From: Victivallis lenta
GTDB lineage: Bacteria; Verrucomicrobiota; Lentisphaeria; Victivallales; Victivallaceae
Assembly: GCF_009695545.1 (NCBI RefSeq)
Contig: NZ_VUNS01000005.1
Coordinates: forward strand, 124,001-188,000
Direction of reading: 5' to 3'
DNA: 64,000 bases
The notes under the pieces: generated by a model
Seen by the model: the letters and a program-made list of their open reading frames with translations, nothing else
Databases searched by the model: none
What the model was told of the DNA's origin: nothing
Shown: one piece after another, positions 57,725-64,000 of the stretch
Layout of the letters: each line of letters begins with the position of its first letter
Numbering within the stretch: position 1 is the first letter of the stretch
Translations under genes and position numbers: made by a program

Positions 57725-59626
57725 CTACTGTTTCCGCAGCCGTTCGAGTTCCCGGACGGCCGGCTGATGCTTCCGGGCGGCGGCCGCTTCGAGTGCCGGG
57801 CGGGCGGTTTCCGGGTATTTGCGGCGGAAGACCCGGTACAGCTCGTACAATGTTTCGGGCGGAACCCGGGCGGCGGCTTCTTCGATGAGGCGGCCGGCTT
57901 TTTCGATGTCGCCGGCTGCGAGATAACCGCCGGCCAGCTCGAGACAGGCGGCGGAGAGAAGCGGGGCGGCCGCGCCCTTATGATTCCATACCGCGGCGAA
58001 ACGGGATTCGGCTTCGGGACTCTTCTCCTCCTTCAGCTGCCGCCCGAGTTCAAGCTGGGCGGCGGGGTTTTCGGCATCCGCCGCCCGGACCAGCCAGCGG
58101 CGCGCCAGCCGGGGACCGGCGGAGAAGGCGCCCTCTTCCCCGCACAGGCGGTACAGCTCATAGGCGGCTTCTCCGCTGCCGAGTGCCGCCGCTTCCGAAA
58201 AACAGCGGAGCGCCAGCCGGGGATCGGCGGGGACGCCGCTGCCGTTCAGATAGAGCTGCCCGAGGCGGCAGAGGGCATGGATGTTCTTTTTCCGGGCGGA
58301 CTGGCGGTATCTCCGCAGCGCTTCGGCGAGGTTTTTTTCGACATATTCGCCGTTTTCGTACATGATGCCGAGGTTGAAGATCGCGGTGGAATCTCCCGCT
58401 TCCGCGCCGCGGCTGTACCATTCGAACCCGAGCTTCCGGTTCCGCTCCACGCCGCACGCATTGTCGTGGATGTAGCCGGCCATGGTCATCGAGGCGGCGT
58501 CGCCGAGCTCCGCGCCGCGTTCGAAGCAGCGCAGGGCCGCTTCGCAGTCGCGTTCGACGCCGTCCCCGTCGAAATAGAGCCGGCCGAGACTCTGGTACGC
58601 GTCGGCTTCCTTCTCGTCCCCGGCGCGCAGAAACCACTCGACCGCTTTGGCGCAGTCGCGCTCGACGCCGTCGCCGTCCCGGCAGCATTCGGCCAGATAA
58701 AGCATGGCCCTCGGGTCGCCGAGCTCCGCGCCGCGCCGGAAGTTCCGCGCCGCGGCGGTGAAGTCGGCTTCCCGGTCCGTCCCGTTGTAGTCCAGTATCC
58801 CGAGGGAGGTGAAACCGGCGCCTTCGCCGGCTTCGCCCGCTTCGCGGAACCAGCGGCGGGCGGCCGCGTAATCCTGATCGACCCCCTTGCCGTCGCGGTA
58901 GAGAATTCCCAGAGCCAGCATGGCTTCCGGCCTGCCGGCCGCCGCGGCATACCGGAACCAGCGGCGGGCTTCCGCATAATCCTGTTCGACACCGTCGCCG
59001 TGACAGCAGGCGCTGCCGAAGGCATATTGCCCGTCCGGGTGGTTGCGGCGGGCGGATATCCGGTAATAATGCGCCGCTGCCGCACTGTCGCGCTCGAACC
59101 CTTCCGCGCCGGAGTCATAGAGCCGGGCGAGGTTCAGGGCGGCGAGTTCGTCGCCCTGGTCAACGGCGGCCTGATAGAGCCGGACCGCTTCCGGGATGTC
59201 GGCGGGACCGCCGTCGCCGTTTTCCAGAAGAACACCGAGATTGCAGAGCGCCGGGATATGCCCCTGTTCCGCCGCGAGGCGGTAATAGCGGCGGGCGAGT
59301 TCGTATTCCCCCGTCCGGTCGAACAGATACCCGAGCGCGTATTGTCCGCGGGCGCTGCCCTTTTCCGCAGCTCTTGCGAACCAGTGCCGGGCCGTCTCCG
59401 GGTCGGCGGGAACGCCTTCTCCGTCGAGCCAGGCATAACCGAGCGCGATTTCGGCATTGGTGTCTCCCTGTTCCGCCGCGGCCCGGTACGCTTCGACGGC
59501 TTCGGATTCATGTCCGGCCAGCATGAGCGCGCAGGCTTTGGCCCGGAGTGATTCGGGTTCCCCGCACCGGACTGACGCGGCGAGAGCGAGGAGAAGAATG
59601 CATGGAATGAATGTTCGGCCCGGCAT
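57725..59626 (-). CDS. Secreted Sel1-like repeat protein
   Basis: 633 residues. Signal peptide (about 1-21, ending SVRCG, possibly a lipobox), then roughly a dozen Sel1-like repeats of 34-38 residues (for example AEIALGYAWLDGEGVPADPE, ARHWFARAAEKGSARGQYAL, with A-x-G-D/DGxGVxxD turns). The last ~90 residues are TPR-like without the Sel1 turn. SLR proteins are protein-binding scaffolds of the periplasm or surface, common in PVC bacteria and used for signalling or host contact. AAAGG about 12 bases before the ATG, and a promoter at 59652-59679. Partner unknown. Confidence 0.88.
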   Translation of the reverse strand: MPGRTFIPCILLLALAASVRCGEPESLRAKACALMLAGHESEAVEAYRAAAEQGDTNAEIALGYAWLDGEGVPADPETARHWFARAAEKGSARGQYALGYLFDRTGEYELARRYYRLAAEQGHIPALCNLGVLLENGDGGPADIPEAVRLYQAAVDQGDELAALNLARLYDSGAEGFERDSAAAAHYYRISARRNHPDGQYAFGSACCHGDGVEQDYAEARRWFRYAAAAGRPEAMLALGILYRDGKGVDQDYAAARRWFREAGEAGEGAGFTSLGILDYNGTDREADFTAAARNFRRGAELGDPRAMLYLAECCRDGDGVERDCAKAVEWFLRAGDEKEADAYQSLGRLYFDGDGVERDCEAALRCFERGAELGDAASMTMAGYIHDNACGVERNRKLGFEWYSRGAEAGDSTAIFNLGIMYENGEYVEKNLAEALRRYRQSARKKNIHALCRLGQLYLNGSGVPADPRLALRCFSEAAALGSGEAAYELYRLCGEEGAFSAGPRLARRWLVRAADAENPAAQLELGRQLKEEKSPEAESRFAAVWNHKGAAAPLLSAACLELAGGYLAAGDIEKAGRLIEEAAARVPPETLYELYRVFRRKYPETARPALEAAAARKHQPAVRELERLRKQ

Positions 59627-59651
59627 AATCGGCTTTTCCTTTCATGGAAGG

Positions 59652-59679
59652 AATATAAGTCAATAAATGGAAAAGTCAA
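59652..59679 (-). promoter_or_regulatory. Promoter of the Sel1-repeat gene
   Basis: Minus strand TTGACT (59674-59679), 16-base spacer, TATATT (59652-59657). Confidence 0.6.
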
Positions 59680-59708
59680 AAAAGTTCGACAATTTTGGCG
59701 GCGCCGCA

Positions 59709-59736
59709 TTGAATTTAACCTGCAAACTGATAAATT
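59709..59736 (+). promoter_or_regulatory. Promoter of the leader ORF and WbaP gene
   Basis: TTGAAT (59709-59714), 16-base spacer, TAAATT (59731-59736). Confidence 0.45.
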
Positions 59737-59776
59737 ATCATATCGTTTGACCAATACGGATGAGAGGGAGAGATCG

Positions 59777-59902
59777 ATGAGAAGGATCGGTGCGGGTGTC
59801 GGGAATTCCGGGTTCCGTTTTGTTTCGGCCGGAAGGAGCGCCGGTCTCTCCGGGCGGACGTTTGGATTCCAGAGCCGGGAGATCCCCGCGGGAGAGAGCT
59901 GA
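59777..59902 (+). CDS. 41-residue leader ORF coupled to the WbaP-type gene
   Basis: ATG at 59777 with GGGAGAG 4 bases upstream, ending in TGA at 59900-59902 that overlaps the next ATG (TGATG). The peptide MRRIGAGVGNSGFRFVSAGR continues Ser/Gly/Arg-rich, without a hydrophobic segment, and resembles no family. The SD at its start is stronger than that of the following gene, so it may set translation of the transferase by coupling. It could also be a chance frame in the leader; the exact overlap is the main support. Confidence 0.4.
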   Translation: MRRIGAGVGNSGFRFVSAGRSAGLSGRTFGFQSREIPAGES

Positions 59903-61317
59903 TGCGTTCCGCCCGAATACGAATCCTCATCCTGATGCTGGCGGACGTTCTCTGCTTCACGCTGATTCCCATTGCGGTGATCTGGTGCATGGACGCATTT
60001 TTCTGGGAGGCTCCCGTCAACTGGAAGATTTACCTTCGGATGTGGCCCTTCATCGGCGTATTCGTCGGCTGCAATATTTTCATCCGGCTCTATCACGGCG
60101 ACGTCGCCTATCCGGGCGCCGCGCTCGGTGCGATCGAGGAACAGCGGCGGATTTTCTTTTCGACCGCGCTGGCTTATCTGCTGCTGTTTGCGTTTCTGGC
60201 GCTGTCGCACCGGGCTCAGGGAATTTCGCGCATGGCGCTGATTCTGAGCTGGCTGCTGACCTTCCTGCTTCTGCCGATTTTCCGCTGGTGGGCGCGCTGT
60301 CTGATGAAGCGGTATCGGTTCGGGCAGATCAGGGTGCTGATCGCCGGGGCCGGACTGACCGGGACGATGGTGGCGAAGGAGCTGCGCCGCGACAAATATT
60401 TCGGGTTCGACGTGGTCGGTTTCCTCGACGACTCCCCGAAGCTGCGCGGCAGCTGTCCCGTCGAAGGTGTCCCGGTGGTCGGCACGCTCGGATATGCCCG
60501 GAAAGCCGCGCGAAAGTACAATACGGACTACATGATCTGCTGCATCCCGATCACGCTGGTCACCGAAATGCTGGAAAATTATTCGAAGTATTTCCGGCAC
60601 GTCATGATCATTCCGGACAACCGGGTGTTCCCGATTTCGTGGGCGTACCCGGTTTATCTCTCCGGTTTCAGCGGAATCGAGATCCGCAACCAGCTTCTGC
60701 TGCCGATGCCGCGCATGGCCAAGGGGATTCTGGAGGTGTTCGTTTCGCTGGTTGCCTTCGTTACGCTCCTGCCGCTGTTCCTGATCCTTGCGTTTCTGGT
60801 GAAGATTTCGAGCCGCGGCCCCATTTTCTACCGGGCGCGGCGGCTCGGGGTGAACCGCAAGACGATCCGTGTCCTCAAATTCCGCACCATGTATGTCGAT
60901 GCGGACCAGCGGCTGGAGACGCTGCTTGCCGAGGACCCCGAAATGGAGCGCCAGTGGCGGGAGAAGTTCAAGCTGGAGAATGATCCGCGGGTGACGCCGC
61001 TCGGCCGTTTTCTCCGCAAGACGAGTCTGGACGAACTGCCGCAGTTCTGGAACGTGCTGACCGGCGACATGGCGGTGATCGGTCCGCGCCCGATCGTGGA
61101 GGCGGAGGTCAAGTATTACGGTGAGCGCTATGCCTCCCTGAGCCGGGTGAAGCCCGGAATCACCGGGCTCTGGCAGGTCTCCGGCCGCAGCGAGCTGGAT
61201 TATCCGCAGCGCGTCAACCTCGATATCAGCTACATCATGAACTGGACGATCTGGATGGACTACTACATTTTCCTCAAGACCGTCAAGGAAGTCATCCTCT
61301 GCCGCGGCGCCCGCTGA
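59902..61317 (+). CDS. Polyprenyl-phosphate sugar phosphotransferase (WbaP/WcaJ type)
   Basis: 471 residues. Four to five N-terminal membrane helices (to about 125), a Rossmann-like cytoplasmic domain (VLIAGAGLTGTMVAKELRRD, DVVGFLDDSP), a re-entrant helix near 285 and the C-terminal catalytic domain: RTMYVDADQRLE-type KFRTMYVDA, LGRFLRKTSLDELPQFWNVL, GDMAVIGPRPIVEAE and KPGITGLWQVSGRSELDYPQ. It moves hexose-1-phosphate from a UDP-sugar onto undecaprenyl phosphate, the first step of O-antigen or exopolysaccharide synthesis. GGGAGAG 4 bases before the ATG. No other glycan-assembly gene is adjacent; the hairpin at 61316-61341 ends it. Confidence 0.93.
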   Translation: MRSARIRILILMLADVLCFTLIPIAVIWCMDAFFWEAPVNWKIYLRMWPFIGVFVGCNIFIRLYHGDVAYPGAALGAIEEQRRIFFSTALAYLLLFAFLALSHRAQGISRMALILSWLLTFLLLPIFRWWARCLMKRYRFGQIRVLIAGAGLTGTMVAKELRRDKYFGFDVVGFLDDSPKLRGSCPVEGVPVVGTLGYARKAARKYNTDYMICCIPITLVTEMLENYSKYFRHVMIIPDNRVFPISWAYPVYLSGFSGIEIRNQLLLPMPRMAKGILEVFVSLVAFVTLLPLFLILAFLVKISSRGPIFYRARRLGVNRKTIRVLKFRTMYVDADQRLETLLAEDPEMERQWREKFKLENDPRVTPLGRFLRKTSLDELPQFWNVLTGDMAVIGPRPIVEAEVKYYGERYASLSRVKPGITGLWQVSGRSELDYPQRVNLDISYIMNWTIWMDYYIFLKTVKEVILCRGAR

Positions 61318-61341
61318 AGCGGCCGGGAAACCGGCCGCTTC
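61316..61341. terminator. Hairpin between convergent genes
   Basis: GAAGCGGCCGG/CCGGCCGCTTC, perfect 11-base stem with a GAAA loop, overlapping the WbaP stop; no long T-run. Confidence 0.65.
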
Positions 61342-61353
61342 ATCGTTCTGCGG

Positions 61354-62640
61354 TTACTTCTCTGCTTCCCGGCGGTTCAGGTTTCCGGTGAGGGTCATGA
61401 GCACGAGGAGCAGGATGAAGAGCGCGGCGCTCCCGGTCAGCAGCGCATAGGTTTCGAGCTGCAGCATGACGAAGACCGCCCCGTAGGCCGCCAGCATGGC
61501 GATGAATTCGACGATCGCCGGTTTGCTGCGCCGGAAAATCAGCCGCGAGTAGTAGCCGAGCGCGGCGGAGACGACCAGCGCCGCCGCGCCGTAGGCCATG
61601 GCGAACGGAATATGTTCGCCGAGCGAAAGCAGCAGCACGTAGAAGAGCACGACCGCGAGTCCGGCCATGAGGTACTGCACCGGATGGACCCGGCAGCGGG
61701 TCAGCCGTTCCGCGAAAAAGAAGGCCAGCATGGTGAAGATGATGACCAGCGCCGAGTAGCGGATCGAGCGCGACGTCTGCTGGTAGATATCGACCGGAAT
61801 GTAGAAGTTGACGCCGAACCGTTCTTCGGCCGGGTTGAAGCTGCCGCCGTTCCAGCTTTGCGGAAAGCTGCGGTTCAATTCGCCGACGCTGTATTCGGCC
61901 GTGAAGCCATCTTCGGTGATTTCGCGTTTCGGCAGGAATTTGCCGGTGAAGCCGGGCGACGGCCACGGGGCGCTCAGCGCGACCGTCGTCTCGCGTCCGG
62001 CCGGGAGAAAGTAGATGCCGCGGGAGCCGTTGAGTTCAAGTTTCAGGTCGAAGGAGACCGGGGCGGAGCGGTCGGCCGCGGGGCAGGGGATGGCGAGCCC
62101 GGACTCCATCACGCCGTCGAGCTTCGCTCCCGGAAAAACTTCGGCCTCCCGTTCGTTCACGGTGACCTCCAGCCCGGTGATGCCTTTGGTGTCGGTCACG
62201 CCGAGCAGGAGTTCGGCCTTGTCCAGCTGGAGGCCGGAGGCTTCGCCGCGGATATCCCGCCGCAGGTTGAAGCTGCCGGAAAAGCTGAGCTTCGCGGTGT
62301 AGAGCGCGGCCTGATAGATGCCGCGGTAACGGCTTTCCGGGTCGATTTCGCCTTTGACCGCGAGCTTGTCCGGCATGACCACGAGATACCTCTGCCCGGC
62401 CGATTCGGCGGAATACGGAATGCGCAGCACCGGGCCGGCCAGCGTCTGCTCCCGGCCCCATTGGGCGAACACCTCCTCGGACGCCTCGCGCCCGGTGTTT
62501 GCCCGTTCCCGGTTCAGCATATAGATCATCAGTGTCGGAATCTGCAGCACCGCGATGATGGCTCCGATGATGATGAGTTTCAGCGCCGTGGAGTTCCGGA
62601 CGGCGTTCAGGGCTTTGGGGAGCAGGTTTTCGTTGTTCAT
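61354..62640 (-). CDS. creD: CreD-family inner membrane protein
   Basis: 428 residues. One N-terminal membrane helix (about 18-45), a large periplasmic domain to about 305 (RIPYSAESAGQRYLVVMPDK, LDGVMESGLAIPCP) and five to six C-terminal helices (SALVIIFTMLAFFFAERLTR, VLFYVLLLSLGEHIPFAMAY, the latter a family hallmark). CreD maintains envelope integrity and affects colicin and beta-lactam responses in enterobacteria, where CreBC induces it. No creBC is near; instead the promoter holds a large inverted repeat. AAAGGAAG about 10 bases before the ATG at 62640. Confidence 0.9.
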   Translation of the reverse strand: MNNENLLPKALNAVRNSTALKLIIIGAIIAVLQIPTLMIYMLNRERANTGREASEEVFAQWGREQTLAGPVLRIPYSAESAGQRYLVVMPDKLAVKGEIDPESRYRGIYQAALYTAKLSFSGSFNLRRDIRGEASGLQLDKAELLLGVTDTKGITGLEVTVNEREAEVFPGAKLDGVMESGLAIPCPAADRSAPVSFDLKLELNGSRGIYFLPAGRETTVALSAPWPSPGFTGKFLPKREITEDGFTAEYSVGELNRSFPQSWNGGSFNPAEERFGVNFYIPVDIYQQTSRSIRYSALVIIFTMLAFFFAERLTRCRVHPVQYLMAGLAVVLFYVLLLSLGEHIPFAMAYGAAALVVSAALGYYSRLIFRRSKPAIVEFIAMLAAYGAVFVMLQLETYALLTGSAALFILLLVLMTLTGNLNRREAEK

Positions 62641-62661
62641 TTCCGGTTGCTTCCTTTCTGG

Positions 62662-62703
62662 GGTTCCCATCGATACAATAGATGGGAACCGGAAATTTTA
62701 CAA
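62662..62703 (-). promoter_or_regulatory. creD promoter with 29-bp inverted-repeat operator
   Basis: Minus strand TTGTAA (62698-62703), 17-base spacer, TATTGT (62675-62680). Perfect 10-base arms GGTTCCCATC (62662-62671) and GATGGGAACC (62681-62690) surround the -10 box, so a bound dimer would exclude RNA polymerase. Confidence 0.7.
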
Positions 62704-62714
62704 GCGGCCTGCCG

Positions 62715-63035
62715 CTATTTCTGCGCGAGGATTTTCAGGCCTGCGATGCCGGAGAGGATCAGCGCGAGGCAGAGAATCCGCAGGATCGAGACGGATTCGC
62801 CGAAGAAGATCATTCCGGCCGCGACGGTTCCGGCCGCTCCGATCCCGGTCCATACCGCATAGGCGGTTCCGAGCGGAAGCGTCCGCATGGAAAACGACAG
62901 GAGCAGCAGACTTACGGCCATGGCAGCCACGGTGAGAAGGGAAGGGACGGGACGGGTGAAGCCGTGGGACGATTTCAGGCCGACAGCCCAGCAGATTTCG
63001 AAAATTCCGGCGCAGATCAACAGCATCCAATTCAT
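62715..63035 (-). CDS. gdx: SMR-family guanidinium exporter (Gdx/SugE type)
   Basis: 106 residues, four membrane helices. The N-terminus [20 protein letters not shown] has the essential Glu13 and Trp16, the pattern of Gdx/SugE transporters, which exchange guanidinium for protons, rather than EmrE-type drug pumps. [38 protein letters not shown] and [20 protein letters not shown] form helices 2-4 of the SMR fold. GGAGG 5 bases before the ATG at 63035. The mini-ykkC riboswitch directly upstream makes the guanidine assignment secure beyond sequence likeness. Monocistronic; no carboxylase or urease genes are near. Confidence 0.93.
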   Translation of the reverse strand: MNWMLLICAGIFEICWAVGLKSSHGFTRPVPSLLTVAAMAVSLLLLSFSMRTLPLGTAYAVWTGIGAAGTVAAGMIFFGESVSILRILCLALILSGIAGLKILAQK

Positions 63036-63039
63036 ACAA

Positions 63040-63096
63040 CCTCCAGTTGTCAATGGAGCCGTCTCCGCATGATTTCGCCGGCAGGGTCGTCCCCGC
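63040..63096 (-). promoter_or_regulatory. Guanidine-II (mini-ykkC) riboswitch
   Basis: Two hairpins with the diagnostic ACGR tetraloops. P1 at 63081-63096: six-pair stem closing loop ACGA (one G-U pair). P2 at 63055-63066: GGAG-ACGG-CTCC. The 3' arm of P2 (CTCCA, 63054-63058) can instead pair with TGGAG of the ribosome binding site (63041-63045). Ligand binding to the two loops stabilises P2 and frees the site, giving translational ON control, the known mechanism of the class. Confidence 0.88.
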
Positions 63097-63103
63097 GCCC
63101 CAT

Positions 63104-63132
63104 AATATACCATGCCGGGGACCGGAAAGCAA
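63104..63132 (-). promoter_or_regulatory. Promoter of the riboswitch-gdx transcript
   Basis: Minus strand TTGCTT (63127-63132), 17-base spacer, TATATT (63104-63109); transcription would begin 5' of riboswitch P1. Confidence 0.7.
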
Positions 63133-63136
63133 GCGC

Positions 63137-63165
63137 AAAAAAAGCCGGGCGCGTCTGCCCGGCTT
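63137..63165 (-). terminator. Terminator of the SGNH hydrolase gene
   Basis: AAGCCGGGC/GCCCGGCTT (63142-63150, 63157-63165) followed on the minus strand by seven T; it separates the upstream gene from the gdx promoter 4 bases later. Confidence 0.88.
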
Positions 63166-63184
63166 CGGAGCACTCCGGTGATTT

Positions 63185-64000
63185 TCACGGAACGAGCTCG
63201 CCGACGAGGAAGAGCGTTCCGGCGTGGCAGCGGAACGGTTCGTATTTCTTCGGATTTTTATCGAAGTCGGCGCGGTTCCGCTCAAAGAGGATTTCGCGCT
63301 TGTCGAAGCGGGTCGGCAGGACCCTGATTTTCACGGTGTGGACTTCGTCGGGGAGGTTGTCCGCCAGCGAACAGAGGGAGAGCCTGCGGTAGGTGCAGTA
63401 GCCGTCGAAGCGGCGTGTTTCGCGCGATTTGCCGTCCACGGTGATTTCGAGCATCGCGCTGTCCGGTCCGTAGAAATCATACAGCATCGCCTTGGTGCCC
63501 TTGAACTTGAATTCGATCGTCGCGCCGGGATCGAACTGCCAGAGCTTCTCCATCCGGTGTGCGAACGGTCTGGCGATCGGGTCGCCGGCCGGCAGGAGCC
63601 GGCACCTGCCGCCGAGCCTGATGCCGGGGGCGTCAAGCGGGAAAGCCGATGCGTTCTCCCAGCAGTCCGCGCGCATGGGGGCCGGGAGAATGCGCGTTTT
63701 TTGCTCCCGTTTCGCAAGAAGCGCCGGGAACGCCTGTTCGAGCATCCGGGTATAGAGCACGTGCCCGGTGTCGGGGTAGGGGTGGACGCCGTCGCCGGAA
63801 AAGACGATCTTCCCCTCCGCGTTCCGCGGCACGCCGGCTTTTGCGTCGAGCTCGTCGCCGGAGACCCGGGTCATGCCCTCCTTGCTGCCGGACATGACGA
63901 GTTTCCCGTCTTTTTCAAGCCGGGCGACCTCGTAGGAGAGGTTGACCGACGGCAGCCTGTAGTGCTCCGCAATCTCCTCCATGATCGAGGCGGGACGCGG
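63185..64000 (-). CDS. SGNH/GDSL-type hydrolase (5' end outside window)
   Basis: The frame is open from the stop at 63185 to the window edge, so the N-terminus with the GDS block is missing; 271 codons are visible. [20 protein letters not shown] contains the block V D-x-x-H pair (Asp and His of the catalytic triad). After it, a beta domain of about 145 residues ([40 protein letters not shown]) resembles the accessory domain of carbohydrate acetylesterases. These enzymes usually remove acetyl groups from polysaccharide. The internal ATG at 63982 is unlikely to be the start, since it would remove the Ser block. Confidence 0.75.
   Translation of the reverse strand, partial: PRPASIMEEIAEHYRLPSVNLSYEVARLEKDGKLVMSGSKEGMTRVSGDELDAKAGVPRNAEGKIVFSGDGVHPYPDTGHVLYTRMLEQAFPALLAKREQKTRILPAPMRADCWENASAFPLDAPGIRLGGRCRLLPAGDPIARPFAHRMEKLWQFDPGATIEFKFKGTKAMLYDFYGPDSAMLEITVDGKSRETRRFDGYCTYRRLSLCSLADNLPDEVHTVKIRVLPTRFDKREILFERNRADFDKNPKKYEPFRCHAGTLFLVGELVP

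Noticed and set aside
59134-60600. A 488-codon minus-strand frame
   Set aside because: It runs antisense through the WbaP gene and out of frame through the Sel1 gene, both of which have strong domain evidence.
62662-62690. creD inverted repeat as a terminator
   Set aside because: It surrounds a -10 box with a matching -35 at 17 bases, has no T-run, and lies upstream rather than downstream of a gene.

Overview
The window reads as chromosome of an anaerobic, GC-rich bacterium of the PVC superphylum, most likely Lentisphaerae (Victivallis-like). This is inferred from gene content, not from a database search. The signs are three prepilin-type H-X-DG (DUF1559) pseudopilins sitting inside carbohydrate operons, DUF4434 glycosidase-like proteins, a UroD-family protein, a GreA with a very long N-terminal extension as in Chlamydia, and a MurA with Asp in place of the fosfomycin-target Cys. 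No transposase, phage gene, CRISPR array, rRNA or convincing tRNA was seen.

Layout. 1-9.1 kb is a redox region. It holds four paralogous iron-sulfur proteins of the QueG/reductive-dehalogenase superfamily in two operons, each carrying an IclR regulator gene, plus a secreted flavodoxin behind a MerR-type promoter, a DUF362-ferredoxin protein, a GntR-LacI hybrid regulator and an unlisted 53-residue ORF with its own promoter, palindromic operator and terminator. 9.2-11.5 kb has a pseudopilin and MurA. 11.5-16.8 kb has a MarR gene, a PadR/membrane-protein pair and a MarR-GNAT-aminotransferase operon; two copies of a palindromic repeat sit on stop codons here. 16.8-27 kb is mostly housekeeping: a GNAT, a tandem double-PilT ATPase, dUTPase, a DUF4349 lipoprotein, SerA, a metallophosphoesterase and long GreA.

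27-45.3 kb is carbohydrate metabolism: a GH43-like enzyme, a GT39-type membrane protein, a LacI/TIM-barrel/pseudopilin operon, and a nine-gene LacI-led operon containing a sodium:solute symporter, CE7 esterase, two DUF4434 proteins, a secreted TIM-barrel-like protein, a two-domain secreted protein and an aldo-keto reductase, but no SusC/SusD. It ends with a nucleoside-hydrolase-like gene. 45.3-59.6 kb holds PurT with an overlapping RecB-like gene, two fused Bat proteins (BatB-BatC and BatD-BatE types), a UroD-family protein, an RNase II/R enzyme, a tightly coupled P-loop kinase/GNAT/Spx operon with a zinc-ribbon membrane protein, and a secreted Sel1-repeat protein. 59.7-64 kb has a WbaP-type sugar-phosphate transferase behind a short leader ORF, CreD under a 29-bp perfect inverted-repeat operator, a guanidine-II (mini-ykkC) riboswitch driving an SMR guanidinium exporter, and a partial SGNH hydrolase.

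Promoters are unusually easy to read: most intergenic regions show a TTGNNN hexamer, a 17-bp spacer and TATAAT or TATATT, with TTGCTT a recurrent -35. Operons are compact, with ATGA or TGATG overlaps and strong GGAG/AAGG ribosome binding sites, which were used to correct many start codons.
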